Below, one piece after another: positions 51,371 through 63,583 of a stretch of DNA of 64,000 nt; position 1 is the stretch's first letter; every line of letters starts with the position of its first letter. The notes below the pieces were generated by a model. It was not told where the DNA came from. It saw nothing but the letters and a program-made list of their open reading frames with translations, and ran no database searches. The stretch spans positions 62,001 through 126,000 of the forward strand of contig NZ_JASDCU010000003.1 of assembly GCF_030407765.1 (NCBI RefSeq), written 5' to 3'. The stretch comes from Microbacterium sp. APC 3901. GTDB taxonomy: Bacteria; Actinomycetota; Actinomycetes; Actinomycetales; Microbacteriaceae. The translations under genes and the position numbers were made by a program.

Positions 51371-52177
51371 CTAGTCCGGTGTGGAGAAGGACTCAGCCGG
51401 TGCGGGGGACGACTCGTCCGCGATCTGCACGATGACGAGCGTCACGTTGTCGCGGCCTCCGTTCTCCAACGCCGCCGCGAGCATCGCATCGACGGCAGCG
51501 GCGGGATCGGCGTTCTCGCGGAGGAAATGTTGGATGCCGTAATCGGTCAGCTCTTTCGTCAGCCCATCTGAGCAGATCACGAACCGGTCGCCCGGGCGGA
51601 CATCGAGCGTGACGTAGTCGGGAGCAGTGAGCTCACTCGCCCCCACCGCTCGTGTGATCACGTTGCTGTACGGGTGCCCTTCGGCCTCTTCGGGGCTGAT
51701 CTTGCCTGCGGCGATGAGCTCCTGGACGACAGAGTGGTCTGTGGTGATCTGCACCAGACGCTCGTCCCTGAGGAGGTACACGCGAGAGTCGCCGATGTTG
51801 AGCGACGTCCAGTGCGGCTCATCGCCCTCGAACTCGAGGAAGACTCCGGTGAGTGTGGTGCCGGTGCCTTCGTCCGTGGTCTCGGGATGATCGGCGATGT
51901 CGGCGACGGCCAGCTCGAGCGCACCCTCGATGGATCCGCGATCGACAGCGCCCGCGGCGACGACGGCGTCCAGTCGTTTGACCGTGCTCTGGCTCGCGAT
52001 CTCGCCACCGGCGTGACCCCCCATGCCGTCGGCGACGATGAACAGCGGGTAGTCCGCGAAGAACGCGTCCTGATTCGATTCACGGCGCCGACCGACATCG
52101 GTCACACCCGCCCAGGAAAGCAGCAGCGTGCGCTGCGCAACCGTGACGCTGCGCGTCTTCGTCGTCGTCTCAGCCAC
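51371..52177 (-). CDS. PP2C-family serine/threonine protein phosphatase
   Basis: The 268-residue protein has the full set of PP2C metal-site motifs: RRESNQDAFF, VADGMGGHAGG, GTGTTLTG, NIGDSRVYLL, TTDHS, ICSDGLTKELTD and GGRDNVTLVIV. It dephosphorylates Ser/Thr residues of proteins in the cytoplasm. The GTG start has GGAGG six bases upstream. It lies directly upstream of the interrupted EccC-type gene in the same direction, so it probably shared a transcript and perhaps a regulatory link with that secretion-type ATPase. Confidence 0.94.
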   Translation of the reverse strand: MAETTTKTRSVTVAQRTLLLSWAGVTDVGRRRESNQDAFFADYPLFIVADGMGGHAGGEIASQSTVKRLDAVVAAGAVDRGSIEGALELAVADIADHPETTDEGTGTTLTGVFLEFEGDEPHWTSLNIGDSRVYLLRDERLVQITTDHSVVQELIAAGKISPEEAEGHPYSNVITRAVGASELTAPDYVTLDVRPGDRFVICSDGLTKELTDYGIQHFLRENADPAAAVDAMLAAALENGGRDNVTLVIVQIADESSPAPAESFSTPD

Positions 52178-52379
52178 TCGTCGCCTCCGAATTGCCTGCG
52201 GGTCGGGCTACCCCAGGGCACTCACACATCGTAGTGGACGCGGTGAGGGTCGCACTCGCACCCCCGGCCGTCACGCGGAGTCCTGCTGCGCCGATTCGAG
52301 GCTGCGACATGACCATGCCTCCACGTTATCGCTTTCCACCGAGGCCCTCCGACACGGTGCGCACCCATCCCGCACAGCA

Positions 52380-52409
52380 CAGAGCCCCCGACCGAAGTCG
52401 AGGGCTCTG
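52380..52409 (-). terminator. Terminator of the Pro-rich membrane protein gene
   Basis: An 8-bp stem CAGAGCCC / GGGCTCTG continues, after one mismatch, with CGAC / GTCG around loop CGAA. It lies 22 bases after the stop codon at 52432. Confidence 0.8.
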
Positions 52410-52431
52410 CGTCGCGCCAGATCAGATCAGA

Positions 52432-53217
52432 TCAAGCCGGAGGCTGCGTGGGGTCAGTAGGCGGAACCTGCGGAGCGGCCGGAGGTGCTGCGGGCGGAGC
52501 GGGCGGAGCCGTCGGAGGCGTGGACGGCGCGGCCGGCGGAACGCCGGGTGCGGCCGGGGACGACGGCGCTGCGGGCGGCGCGTAGCCGGGCTGGGCGGGC
52601 TGAGCCGGCGGCGCGTAGCCGGGCTGAGCGGGCGGAGCGTACCCCTGCGGGGCGGGAGGCGCGTAGCCCTGCTGAGGGGCGCCGTATCCCTGAGGAGCGC
52701 CGTAGCCGGGACCGGCTGCCGGGCGAGGCTGCACGGGGACGCCGTCCCAGACGGTGGAGTCGGCGAGGAAGCCGTTCCCGGCCCACGGGGCGGGAGTGAT
52801 GTTCGGGTTCCAGCGGGACTTGTCGAAGGCGTTGATGCCGTACCAGACGATCGAGAGCAGAACGAACAGGACGACCCACACAGCGTCCTTCTGCAGCTTC
52901 AGCCCCACTCGCCATGCAGCGAGAGCGAGAACCACGGCCAGCGCGATGCCGGTCAGGAAGTTGAGATACGGGATGAACGAGAGCCCGATGCCGATCAGGA
53001 CGACCCACGGCGAGATGTCTCCGAGCTTCGCGAAGATCATCGAGTTGTAGACAGGCACCCACGCGCGCCACTTGCCCTGGACACCAGCCTTTTCGAAGAT
53101 CTTCATCAGGAAGATCGACGAGATCACATAGAACGCCAGTGCGAAGAGCAGACTGATCAAGAAGACGACGAAGAGACCGGCGATAGCCGCCCCGTTGTCG
53201 TAATAGTCGTTGTACAT
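52432..53217 (-). CDS. Membrane protein with Pro/Ala/Tyr-rich tail (DUF5684-like)
   Basis: The 261-residue protein has about four membrane helices in the first 140 residues (including IAGLFVVFLISLLFALAF and VVLIGIGLSFIPYLNFL), a WVPVYN motif as in DUF5684 proteins, then a long cytoplasmic or exposed tail with repeated GYAPP and Pro/Ala runs. The ATG at 53217 with GGAGGGG upstream is the start; a longer frame is not used. The function is unknown; low-complexity tails of this kind often bind partner proteins. Confidence 0.82.
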   Translation of the reverse strand: MYNDYYDNGAAIAGLFVVFLISLLFALAFYVISSIFLMKIFEKAGVQGKWRAWVPVYNSMIFAKLGDISPWVVLIGIGLSFIPYLNFLTGIALAVVLALAAWRVGLKLQKDAVWVVLFVLLSIVWYGINAFDKSRWNPNITPAPWAGNGFLADSTVWDGVPVQPRPAAGPGYGAPQGYGAPQQGYAPPAPQGYAPPAQPGYAPPAQPAQPGYAPPAAPSSPAAPGVPPAAPSTPPTAPPAPPAAPPAAPQVPPTDPTQPPA

Positions 53218-53335
53218 GATCCCCTCCGGATCTGATGGAGCTGACGCTGTGCGCGCCGCGACACCAACCATATCGGTGTGCCGATATGCGGGGCAACGAC
53301 ACACGCGCGGAGAACTCGTTGCGGGTCGAGCTCGG

Positions 53336-54082
53336 TCATTCCGCGACGACGAGCTCTTCTACACCGGGGTCGTCGGTGCGGCGGAGTACCAGCCCTCTGC
53401 CACCGGCCCACGTCCGGAACGTCCGCAGCGATCGAACCCGCGGACGGTCCTGCGCCAGAGCTCGCACGAGCGTCCCCTTGGACTTCTTGTTGAAGTGGTT
53501 GAGAGCCCGACCGTGCTCCGTGACGACTCGCACGTAGCAGGAGCTGACGGTATCCGGCACGGGACCGAGAGCGACGTAGGCCTCGCTCCGCAGGTCGAGA
53601 ATGAAGTCGGGCTCCTCCCCCGCCATCGCATCGGTGGTCGCGTCGGCCCAATGTCGGCGCAGCGCAGGGAGACCAGGCAGCGATGTGCCGGCTGCCAGGC
53701 GATACGGCGGTAGGGCGTCGAGCGCGCCGATCGGGCCGAGCGGCGCCGAGTGGATCCACACGTGGGCGCCGAGCCAGCGACGGGAGGCCGCGCTGAGGCT
53801 GCCCGCGTCGAGCGCGTCGTACAGGACACCCGTGTAGCGATCCACCGCCGGCATCGTCGCCGCGGAGCGCAGCATCCGGTTGTGAAGGACATCTCCGGCC
53901 TGCTTCGGGCTGAGCCTCAGCACCTTCCGCGCGTGCTCTTCGTCTCCTGCCAGCTCGACGAGCGCATCGATCACCTCGTGACGCTTGGCGCCGAGGTCCG
54001 GAAGTGCGAGCCCGCTCACATCGAGGGGCGCACCGTCGCCTCCGGGTCGCTTCGTCTCTGACGGGGGCAGGAGAATCTTCAT
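53336..54082 (-). CDS. yaaA: YaaA-family peroxide stress protein
   Basis: The 248-residue protein belongs to the YaaA/DUF328 family: MKILLPPSETKRPGG at the start, RYTGVLYDALDA and NHFNKKSKGTLVRAL near the end, as in E. coli YaaA, which limits intracellular free iron during peroxide stress. The length is normal. It lies downstream of the ATP synthase operon behind a terminator. Confidence 0.88.
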   Translation of the reverse strand: MKILLPPSETKRPGGDGAPLDVSGLALPDLGAKRHEVIDALVELAGDEEHARKVLRLSPKQAGDVLHNRMLRSAATMPAVDRYTGVLYDALDAGSLSAASRRWLGAHVWIHSAPLGPIGALDALPPYRLAAGTSLPGLPALRRHWADATTDAMAGEEPDFILDLRSEAYVALGPVPDTVSSCYVRVVTEHGRALNHFNKKSKGTLVRALAQDRPRVRSLRTFRTWAGGRGLVLRRTDDPGVEELVVAE

Positions 54083-54101
54083 GGAACCTCGGTCATACAG
54101 A

Positions 54102-54140
54102 CGCGTCCGCCCCGACCCCAGAAGGGCCGAGGCGGACGCG
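54102..54140 (-). terminator. Terminator of the ATP synthase operon
   Basis: Perfect 10-bp stem (CGCGTCCGCC / GGCGGACGCG) beginning 15 bases after the atpC stop codon. Confidence 0.8.
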
Positions 54141-54154
54141 AGGAACTGAACTGC

Positions 54155-54415
54155 TCAGGCGATGAGAGCCGCGTTGCCTGCCACGATCGTCAAGACGTCG
54201 CTCTCCATCGAGAGGAAGCCGTCCTGTGCGTTGGCGAGCACCTTGGTGCCATCCGTCTGCGTGATCCGGACCTCGCCCTGAGCGAGGATCGCCAGGACCG
54301 GCTCATGGCCGGCCATGAATCCGATCTCGCCCTCGACGGTCTTGGCGACAACGAGACTCGCCTCTCCCGTCCAGACCTCCGCGTCCGCGGAGACGAGGCT
54401 GACATGCAGTGCCAT
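54155..54415 (-). CDS. atpC: ATP synthase epsilon subunit, short form
   Basis: The 86-residue protein consists of only the N-terminal beta-sandwich domain (ALHVSLVSADAEVWTGEAS ... GEIGFMAGHEPVLAIL). E. coli epsilon has ~139 residues, the extra part being two C-terminal helices that inhibit ATP hydrolysis. Here a stop and a terminator follow directly, so the short form is real, not a window or frame artefact. The ATG at 54415 lies two bases after the atpD stop. It connects the gamma subunit to the c-ring. Confidence 0.93.
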   Translation of the reverse strand: MALHVSLVSADAEVWTGEASLVVAKTVEGEIGFMAGHEPVLAILAQGEVRITQTDGTKVLANAQDGFLSMESDVLTIVAGNAALIA

Positions 54416-54417
54416 GA

Positions 54418-55893
<1,476 letters not shown>

Positions 55894-56793
55894 CTATTTG
55901 CTCGACGAGAGTGCGTCGGCGCCGCCGACGATCTCTGCGATCTGCTGCGTGATCTCCGCCTGACGCGCGTTGTTGCGCAGACGGGTGTAGTCGGTGATGA
56001 GCTTGTCGGCGTTGTCGCTGGCCGACTTCATCGCCTTCTGGGTCGCGGCCTGCTTCGCAGCAGACGACTGCAGAAGCGCGTTGAAGACGCGGCTCTGGAT
56101 GTACACCGGCAGGATCGCGTCGAGAACGGTCTCGGCATCCGGCTCGAACTCGTACAGCGGGTAGACGGCGTTGCCTGCCTCCGAGTCATCGGCTTCCGTG
56201 ATCTCCAACGGAAGCAGACGCACGGACTCAGGCGACTGCGTCATCATGCTGACGAAACGGTTGTACACGAGGTGGATCTCGTCGACGCCACCGTCGTCTG
56301 CACCGCGCCCGAAGTCCTCGAGCAGCTTGGCCGAGATCTCTTCTGCGGTGTGGAACGACGGTGTGTCGGTGTCGCCGGTCCACTCCGCAGCCGCCGCGAT
56401 GCGACGGAACTGGAAGTACCCGACGGCCTTGCGTCCGACGAGATAGAACACCGGCTCCTTGCCCTGCCCGCGCAGGAGCTCTGCCACCTCGAGACCCTCA
56501 CGGAGGATCTGCGAGTTGAAGGCTCCGGCGAGACCGCGGTCCGACGAGAAGATCACGACCGCGGAGCGGCGGATCGTCTCAGGCTCGCGGGTGAGCGGGT
56601 GGTCGACGTTCGAGTGCGTCGCGACGGCCGACACGGCCCTCGTCACGGCTCGCGCGAAGGGGCTGGACGCTTTGACACGTGCCATCGCCTTCTGGATGCG
56701 CGAAGCCGCGATGAGTTCCATCGCCTTCGTGATCTTCTTGGTCGTCTGAGCAGAGCTGATCTTCTGCTTGTAGACCCTGAGTTGAGCGCCCAT
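55894..56793 (-). CDS. atpG: ATP synthase gamma subunit
   Basis: The rotor shaft of F1. The 299-residue protein begins [32 protein letters not shown] and ends with the conserved [26 protein letters not shown], the two helices that form the central coiled coil. It lies 20 bp after atpA and 21 bp before atpD. Confidence 0.97.
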   Translation of the reverse strand: MGAQLRVYKQKISSAQTTKKITKAMELIAASRIQKAMARVKASSPFARAVTRAVSAVATHSNVDHPLTREPETIRRSAVVIFSSDRGLAGAFNSQILREGLEVAELLRGQGKEPVFYLVGRKAVGYFQFRRIAAAAEWTGDTDTPSFHTAEEISAKLLEDFGRGADDGGVDEIHLVYNRFVSMMTQSPESVRLLPLEITEADDSEAGNAVYPLYEFEPDAETVLDAILPVYIQSRVFNALLQSSAAKQAATQKAMKSASDNADKLITDYTRLRNNARQAEITQQIAEIVGGADALSSSK

Positions 56794-56813
56794 GAATTCA
56801 GTTCCTCACGCGG

Positions 56814-58454
56814 TTACGCGCGACGACCCTTGACGATCTTCTCCTGGTTGACGTCCTCAGCCTCTGCTGCAGCGTGCTCCTCGTGGCCGGGAGCGCCGAT
56901 GGCGTGTCCCTTGCCACCCTGGAACTCCAGGAGGAAAGCGTCAGTGTGCTTCTCGAGCTCGGCGACCGTGTCGTCATCGAGGACGTTGGTGTCGCGCAGC
57001 GTCTCGAGCACCTTCGTGTTGCGACGGAGGTAGTCGAGCAGCTCGCGCTCGAAGCGGAGGACATCGGAGACCTCGAGGGTGTCGAGCTTGCCCTTGGTGC
57101 CGGCCCAGATCGAGACGACCTGCTCCTCGACGGGGTACGGCGAGTACTGGGGCTGCTTCAGCAGCTCGGTGAGACGCGCTCCACGCGAGAGCTGACGACG
57201 CGAAGCCGCGTCGAGGTCGGATGCGAACATCGCGAAGGCCTCGAGCGAGCGGTACTGCGCGAGCTCCAGCTTCAACGTTCCGGAGACCTTCTTGATCGAC
57301 TTGACCTGAGCGTCGCCACCGACTCGCGACACCGAGATACCCACGTCGACCGCGGGACGCTGGTTGGCGTTGAAGAGGTCGGACTGGAGGAAGATCTGGC
57401 CGTCGGTGATCGAGATCACGTTGGTCGGGATGTACGCCGAGACGTCGTTCGCCTTGGTCTCGATGATCGGCAGACCGGTCATCGAACCCGCGCCGAGCTC
57501 GTCGGACAGCTTGGCGCAACGCTCGAGAAGACGCGAGTGCAGGTAGAAGACGTCACCCGGGTATGCCTCACGGCCCGGCGGACGGCGCAGGAGGAGCGAC
57601 ACGGCACGGTAGGCCTCGGCCTGCTTCGACAGGTCATCGAAGATGATGAGGACGTGCTTGCCGCCGTACATCCAGTGCTGGCCGATGGCCGAGCCGGTGT
57701 AGGGGGCGAGGTACTTGAAGCCCGCGGGGTCGGATGCCGGAGCGGCCACGATCGTGGTGTACTCCAGGGCGCCGGCCTCTTCGAGCGCGCCCTTCACCGA
57801 AGCGATGGTCGAGCCCTTCTGACCGATCGCGACGTAGATGCAGCGAACCTGCTTGTTGACGTCGCCCGACTCCCAGTTGTCCTTCTGGTTGATGATCGTG
57901 TCGATCGCGATGGCCGTCTTGCCGGTCTGGCGGTCGCCGATGATCAGCTGACGCTGACCGCGGCCGACGGGGATCATCGCGTCGATGGCCTTGATGCCGG
58001 TCTGCATCGGCTCATGCACCGACTTGCGCTGCATGACGCCGGGCGCCTGGAGCTCGAGCTCACGCACGCCGTCGGTGGCGATGGAGCCGAGGCCGTCGAT
58101 CGGGTTGCCGAGAGGGTCGACCACGCGGCCGAGGTAGCCGTCGCCGACGGGAACGGAGAGGACCTCACCCGTGCGGGTGACTTCCTGACCGGCCTCGACG
58201 CCGGTGAACTCGCCGAGCACGACGACACCGATCTGGTGCTCGTCGAGGTTGAGCGCGAGTCCCTTGGTGCCGTCTGCGAAGGTGACGAGTTCGTTCGCCA
58301 TCACGCCGGGAAGTCCCTCGACGTGCGCGATGCCGTCTGCCGCGTCGATGACGGTGCCGACCTCGGTCGCCGCGGCCCCAGTGGGCTCGTATGCTGCGGC
58401 GAAGTCCTTCAGCGCGTCACGGATGACGTCGGGGCTGATCGATAGTTCTGCCAT
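56814..58454 (-). CDS. atpA: ATP synthase alpha subunit
   Basis: The noncatalytic nucleotide-binding subunit of F1. The 546-residue protein has the P-loop [24 protein letters not shown], and [13 protein letters not shown]. The C-terminal extension (after ~515) with [15 protein letters not shown] is longer than in E. coli, as in actinobacteria such as mycobacteria, where it affects ATP hydrolysis. It follows atpH. Confidence 0.98.
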   Translation of the reverse strand: MAELSISPDVIRDALKDFAAAYEPTGAAATEVGTVIDAADGIAHVEGLPGVMANELVTFADGTKGLALNLDEHQIGVVVLGEFTGVEAGQEVTRTGEVLSVPVGDGYLGRVVDPLGNPIDGLGSIATDGVRELELQAPGVMQRKSVHEPMQTGIKAIDAMIPVGRGQRQLIIGDRQTGKTAIAIDTIINQKDNWESGDVNKQVRCIYVAIGQKGSTIASVKGALEEAGALEYTTIVAAPASDPAGFKYLAPYTGSAIGQHWMYGGKHVLIIFDDLSKQAEAYRAVSLLLRRPPGREAYPGDVFYLHSRLLERCAKLSDELGAGSMTGLPIIETKANDVSAYIPTNVISITDGQIFLQSDLFNANQRPAVDVGISVSRVGGDAQVKSIKKVSGTLKLELAQYRSLEAFAMFASDLDAASRRQLSRGARLTELLKQPQYSPYPVEEQVVSIWAGTKGKLDTLEVSDVLRFERELLDYLRRNTKVLETLRDTNVLDDDTVAELEKHTDAFLLEFQGGKGHAIGAPGHEEHAAAEAEDVNQEKIVKGRRA

Positions 58455-58501
58455 TGTCTTCCCTTTGTATCTGGGTGCGCGGTTCCCCGCGCGAAGTCGT
58501 G

Positions 58502-59289
58502 TTAGCCGGCGAGCTTCTGGCGAAGATCGGCGAGACGGGCGGAGATGCTGCCGTCGATGACGTCATCGGCGATCTGCACGCGCAGGCCTCCGACGACGGC
58601 GGGGTCAGAGACCTCGTTGAGCGAGATCTTGCCGTCGTAGCGACGCGAGAGCGCGTCGCTGAGACGAGTGCGCTGTGCATCGGTGAGCGGCTTGGCGCTG
58701 TGCACCGTGGCCACCACGCGGTCGCCCTGATCTGCGACGACCCGCGTTGCCCGACCGAGCATCTGACGGACCCGACGATCACGAGGCTGGCGCACCAGCG
58801 ACGAGACGATCAACGCAGTCGCGTCGCTGACGCCACCTGCGAGCAGCTTGTCGACGAGTGCACCCTTGGCGTCTTCTCCCCCGAGGCGGCTTCCGAGCGC
58901 GAGCTCGAGTTCCGCGTTGGCGGCGATCACGCGGGTGAAGCCGAACAGCTCTCCCCCGATGTCAGCCTGAGGCTCGGCGATCGCCGCAGCTCGGATGGCG
59001 AGCTCCTCGATACCGTCCACTAGCTGCGAAGCCGAAGACCAGCGCTCGGCGACGACGGTCTTCAAGACGCTCTGGGCATCCTGAGAGAAACCGCCGAACA
59101 CCGCTGCGACGACGTTCTGTCGCGCCACGACCGGAGCCGAGGCGTCGGCGAGCGCGCCGCTCAAATGAGACGACTCCGTCACGGCGCGCGCGGCTGCGAA
59201 CAGCTCCCGTGCCGTGTCGAGAGTGACGTCCTTCGCTGCGGCAAGCGTCTGAGTGGATGCCGCGAGTGCCTGAGTGGTCGCGCTGCCCA

Positions 59290-59290
<1 letters not shown>
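58502..59290 (-). CDS. atpH: ATP synthase delta subunit
   Basis: Delta joins the peripheral stalk to F1. The 262-residue protein is longer than the ~177-residue E. coli form, which is common in actinobacteria; the C-terminal part [27 protein letters not shown] is the family signature. Its start codon overlaps the atpF stop by one base. Confidence 0.94.
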
Positions 59291-60940
<1,650 letters not shown>

Positions 60941-61086
60941 CAGGGTCGCAGCAAGATTGAACAGCGCGGGCTCCAGCTTCGGGGCACCGGTCAGAACCGG
61001 GGCGACGATGGTCGGTGTGCTTCAAGCGCAAGCGCTCGCGAACGAGCGGCGGGCACGTGACAACACTATCAGAATCTGAGGGTGTC

Positions 61087-61662
61087 CTAAGACCGCGGGG
61101 CCTCTTCTGTCGGCCCCTCTTGATCGAGGGAGTCGGGGATCAGGTTGTGCCGCCCAGGGGCGCGATCCTCGGGAACGACGGTGGGCAGCTGCACGCCGGG
61201 GGCGTAGTCGCTCGGCGCTTCGGACGGCAAGGAGGCGTCGCTCACGTTGGGCAGTCGCATGCGCGTGAGCACGATCACGTCGATCACCAGTGACACGATC
61301 ACGCCGGCGACGATCGAGAGGAAGAACACCATGGGATTCAGCCACGGCTGACCGGCGAGGAGGATCATCACGACGAGGAAGACGCCGAGCTTCAGCAGCC
61401 AGCCGCCCAGCACGATCGCGAAGAACAGCTGTACATAGAGCGGGTCGCCGAACCAGCGGTTGGCGATCAGGATGCTGAGCGCGGTGATGCCGAGGAACAG
61501 CATGGCGAGCACGACGCCGAGCAGGCCGCTGATGAGTCCTTCTCCCCCGCCGACGAGGAGACCGATCGCCCCGGCGACGACAGCGAGGATCACCATCGAG
61601 AGGGCGGACCAGAGCAGCGTCCTGCGCAGGATCGGGTTGCTGGAAACAGGGCTCGGGCTCAC
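61087..61662 (-). CDS. AtpI-like membrane protein of the ATP synthase operon
   Basis: The 191-residue protein has four membrane helices in its first 130 residues and a polar, Pro/Asp-rich cytoplasmic tail. Its place just ahead of atpB matches AtpI, a factor for c-ring assembly, and the helix pattern fits, though the sequence is too divergent to be certain. Its ATG overlaps the stop of the preceding transferase gene as ATGA. Confidence 0.75.
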   Translation of the reverse strand: MSPSPVSSNPILRRTLLWSALSMVILAVVAGAIGLLVGGGEGLISGLLGVVLAMLFLGITALSILIANRWFGDPLYVQLFFAIVLGGWLLKLGVFLVVMILLAGQPWLNPMVFFLSIVAGVIVSLVIDVIVLTRMRLPNVSDASLPSEAPSDYAPGVQLPTVVPEDRAPGRHNLIPDSLDQEGPTEEAPRS

Positions 61663-62831
61663 GGGGACTCCACGGGTGTCGGGTCGGGTTCAGCAGACGC
61701 CGAGGGCTTCCGCCGGCGCAGGGGGTTCAGGGTGATGACGAGGCACGCGGCGATCCCCACGAGTCCGAACACGACTCCGGGCAGGTACTGGCCGGGCCAG
61801 TCCTCTCGAGCGCCCACGTACATCAGAAGGACGGCGAGGGAGATGACCGCCGTCCAGGCGTAGAAGATGAGCACGGCGTCACGGTCGCGATGGCCGAGGT
61901 CGAGCATGCGGTGGTGCAGGTGCTTGCGGTCGGGAGAGAACGGCGACTTTCCCGCGTTCATGCGGCGCAGAACGGCCAGCCCGAAATCGAGCAGCGGCAG
62001 CAGCACCACGAGCAGCGGGAGCAGGATCGGGATGAAGGCGCCGAGGAGCTGGGATCGCCCGAGGCGCTCGGGGTCGAGCGCGGAGGGCTCGAGCTGCCCT
62101 GTGACGGCGATCGCGGACGTCGCCATCAGCAGGCCCAGGACCAGCGCCCCCGAGTCGCCCATGAAGAGCTTGGCCGGGCTCCAGTTGAAGGGCAGGAATC
62201 CGAGGCAGGCGCCGATCAGCACGGCCGCCAGGAATGAGGCGAGGTTGAAGTAGCTGGATGCGCCGGTGTCGCGCGTCAGGATGTAGGAGTACGCGAAGAA
62301 GACGCCGTTGGCGATCAGGCAGACGCCGGCGACGAGCCCGTCGAGGCCGTCGATGAAGTTGACCGCGTTCATCACGATGACGATCGCGAACATCGTGATG
62401 GTGATGCTCAGCCAGCTGGAGAACACGATCAGATCGCCGAACGGAAGCGAGAGGATCTGCAGTCCGCCGCCGACGGTGATGATCCCCGCGGCCAGGAACT
62501 GCGCGCCGAGCTTGATCATCCAGTCGAGATCCCACAGGTCGTCCACGACGCCGATGACCGCGATCAGCAGGGCCGCGGCGAGGATCGACCACATCGTCTG
62601 CGGCGGCATCCACATGGTGGCGAAGAACGGATTCACCGCCGAGAACCCGATCGCCGCGGTGATGCCGAGGAAGATCGCGACGCCGCCGAGACGCGGGGTG
62701 GGGGTCGTGTGCACATCCCGCTCGCGGATGGTCGGGTAGAGCTTGAACCGCAGGCTCAGCTTCCAGACCGCCCAGGTCAACGCGAAAGTGATCGCGGCGG
62801 TCAGGATGATCGTGAAGAGGTACTGCTTCAC
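61659..62831 (-). CDS. Undecaprenyl-phosphate sugar-1-phosphate transferase (WecA/TagO family)
   Basis: The 390-residue membrane enzyme transfers N-acetylhexosamine-1-phosphate from a UDP-sugar to undecaprenyl phosphate, beginning a cell-envelope polymer. It has about ten or eleven helices and the family motifs TPRLGG, VVDDLWDLDW (aspartate pair), NFIDGLDGL, MGDSGAL and the HLHHRM histidines. It overlaps both neighbours by four bases, in the tsaC - wecA-like - atpI arrangement usual in actinobacteria. Confidence 0.93.
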   Translation of the reverse strand: MKQYLFTIILTAAITFALTWAVWKLSLRFKLYPTIRERDVHTTPTPRLGGVAIFLGITAAIGFSAVNPFFATMWMPPQTMWSILAAALLIAVIGVVDDLWDLDWMIKLGAQFLAAGIITVGGGLQILSLPFGDLIVFSSWLSITITMFAIVIVMNAVNFIDGLDGLVAGVCLIANGVFFAYSYILTRDTGASSYFNLASFLAAVLIGACLGFLPFNWSPAKLFMGDSGALVLGLLMATSAIAVTGQLEPSALDPERLGRSQLLGAFIPILLPLLVVLLPLLDFGLAVLRRMNAGKSPFSPDRKHLHHRMLDLGHRDRDAVLIFYAWTAVISLAVLLMYVGAREDWPGQYLPGVVFGLVGIAACLVITLNPLRRRKPSASAEPDPTPVESP

Positions 62832-63535
62832 GAATCCCCATCCGATTCCGGAGCCGGAGTCTCGGGCTCGAGCAGGTCGCCGAGCACCTCCTCCAGCCGC
62901 TCACGGCTGACGGCGCCGACTCGGAGGATCCGCACGCCGCCCTCGGTGGGCTCCGCGCCGCGCGGCACCAGCGAGGTCGCGTCGATGATCGTCGATGCGA
63001 TCCCATCGCGACTGACGCCGTCTGCGAGATAGACGGAGACGCTGTCACCGAGCATCCGCTCGGCGTCGAGCGCCGAGATCGCCGACTCGCGACCGGTGAG
63101 GTTGGCGCTGGACACCGCCAGCGGCCCGGTCTCGGCGAGCAGCTCGAGGGCGACGCGTCCTTCGGGCATCCTGACGGCGACCGTACCCTCCGTGTCGCCG
63201 AGATCCCAGACGAGGGACGGCTGCGCGGGCAGGACGATCGTCAGCCCACCGGGCCAGAACGTGTCGACGAGACGCTGGACGGGCTCCGGCACCGACTCTG
63301 CGAGCGCGTGCAGGGTCTCCTTCGTGCCGATGAGGACGGGCGGGGGCTGGTTGCGCCCTCGCCCCTTGGCGTCGAGGAGACGTTGCACCGCTGCCGGTGA
63401 GAAGGCATCGGCGGCGACACCGTAGACCGTGTCGGTGGGCATGACGATGAGTTCGCCGCGACTGATCGCCTGGCGGGCGTGGCGCATGCCGGCGAGGAGC
63501 TGGGCCTCATCGCCGCAATCGAAGATGGAGGACAT
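62828..63535 (-). CDS. tsaC: L-threonylcarbamoyladenylate synthase
   Basis: TsaC/Sua5 makes threonylcarbamoyl-AMP for the t6A modification of tRNAs. The 235-residue protein has the YrdC fold with IVMPTDTVYGVAADAF, KGRGRNQPPPVLIG and GPLAVSSANLTG. The C-terminal ~40 residues are an acidic extension. It lies 48 bp downstream of prmC. Confidence 0.94.
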   Translation of the reverse strand: MSSIFDCGDEAQLLAGMRHARQAISRGELIVMPTDTVYGVAADAFSPAAVQRLLDAKGRGRNQPPPVLIGTKETLHALAESVPEPVQRLVDTFWPGGLTIVLPAQPSLVWDLGDTEGTVAVRMPEGRVALELLAETGPLAVSSANLTGRESAISALDAERMLGDSVSVYLADGVSRDGIASTIIDATSLVPRGAEPTEGGVRILRVGAVSRERLEEVLGDLLEPETPAPESDGDS

Positions 63536-63583
63536 GACGATCCGATTCTAGTTGGGGATGCCTGTGCGGTTCGTGTCCACGTC

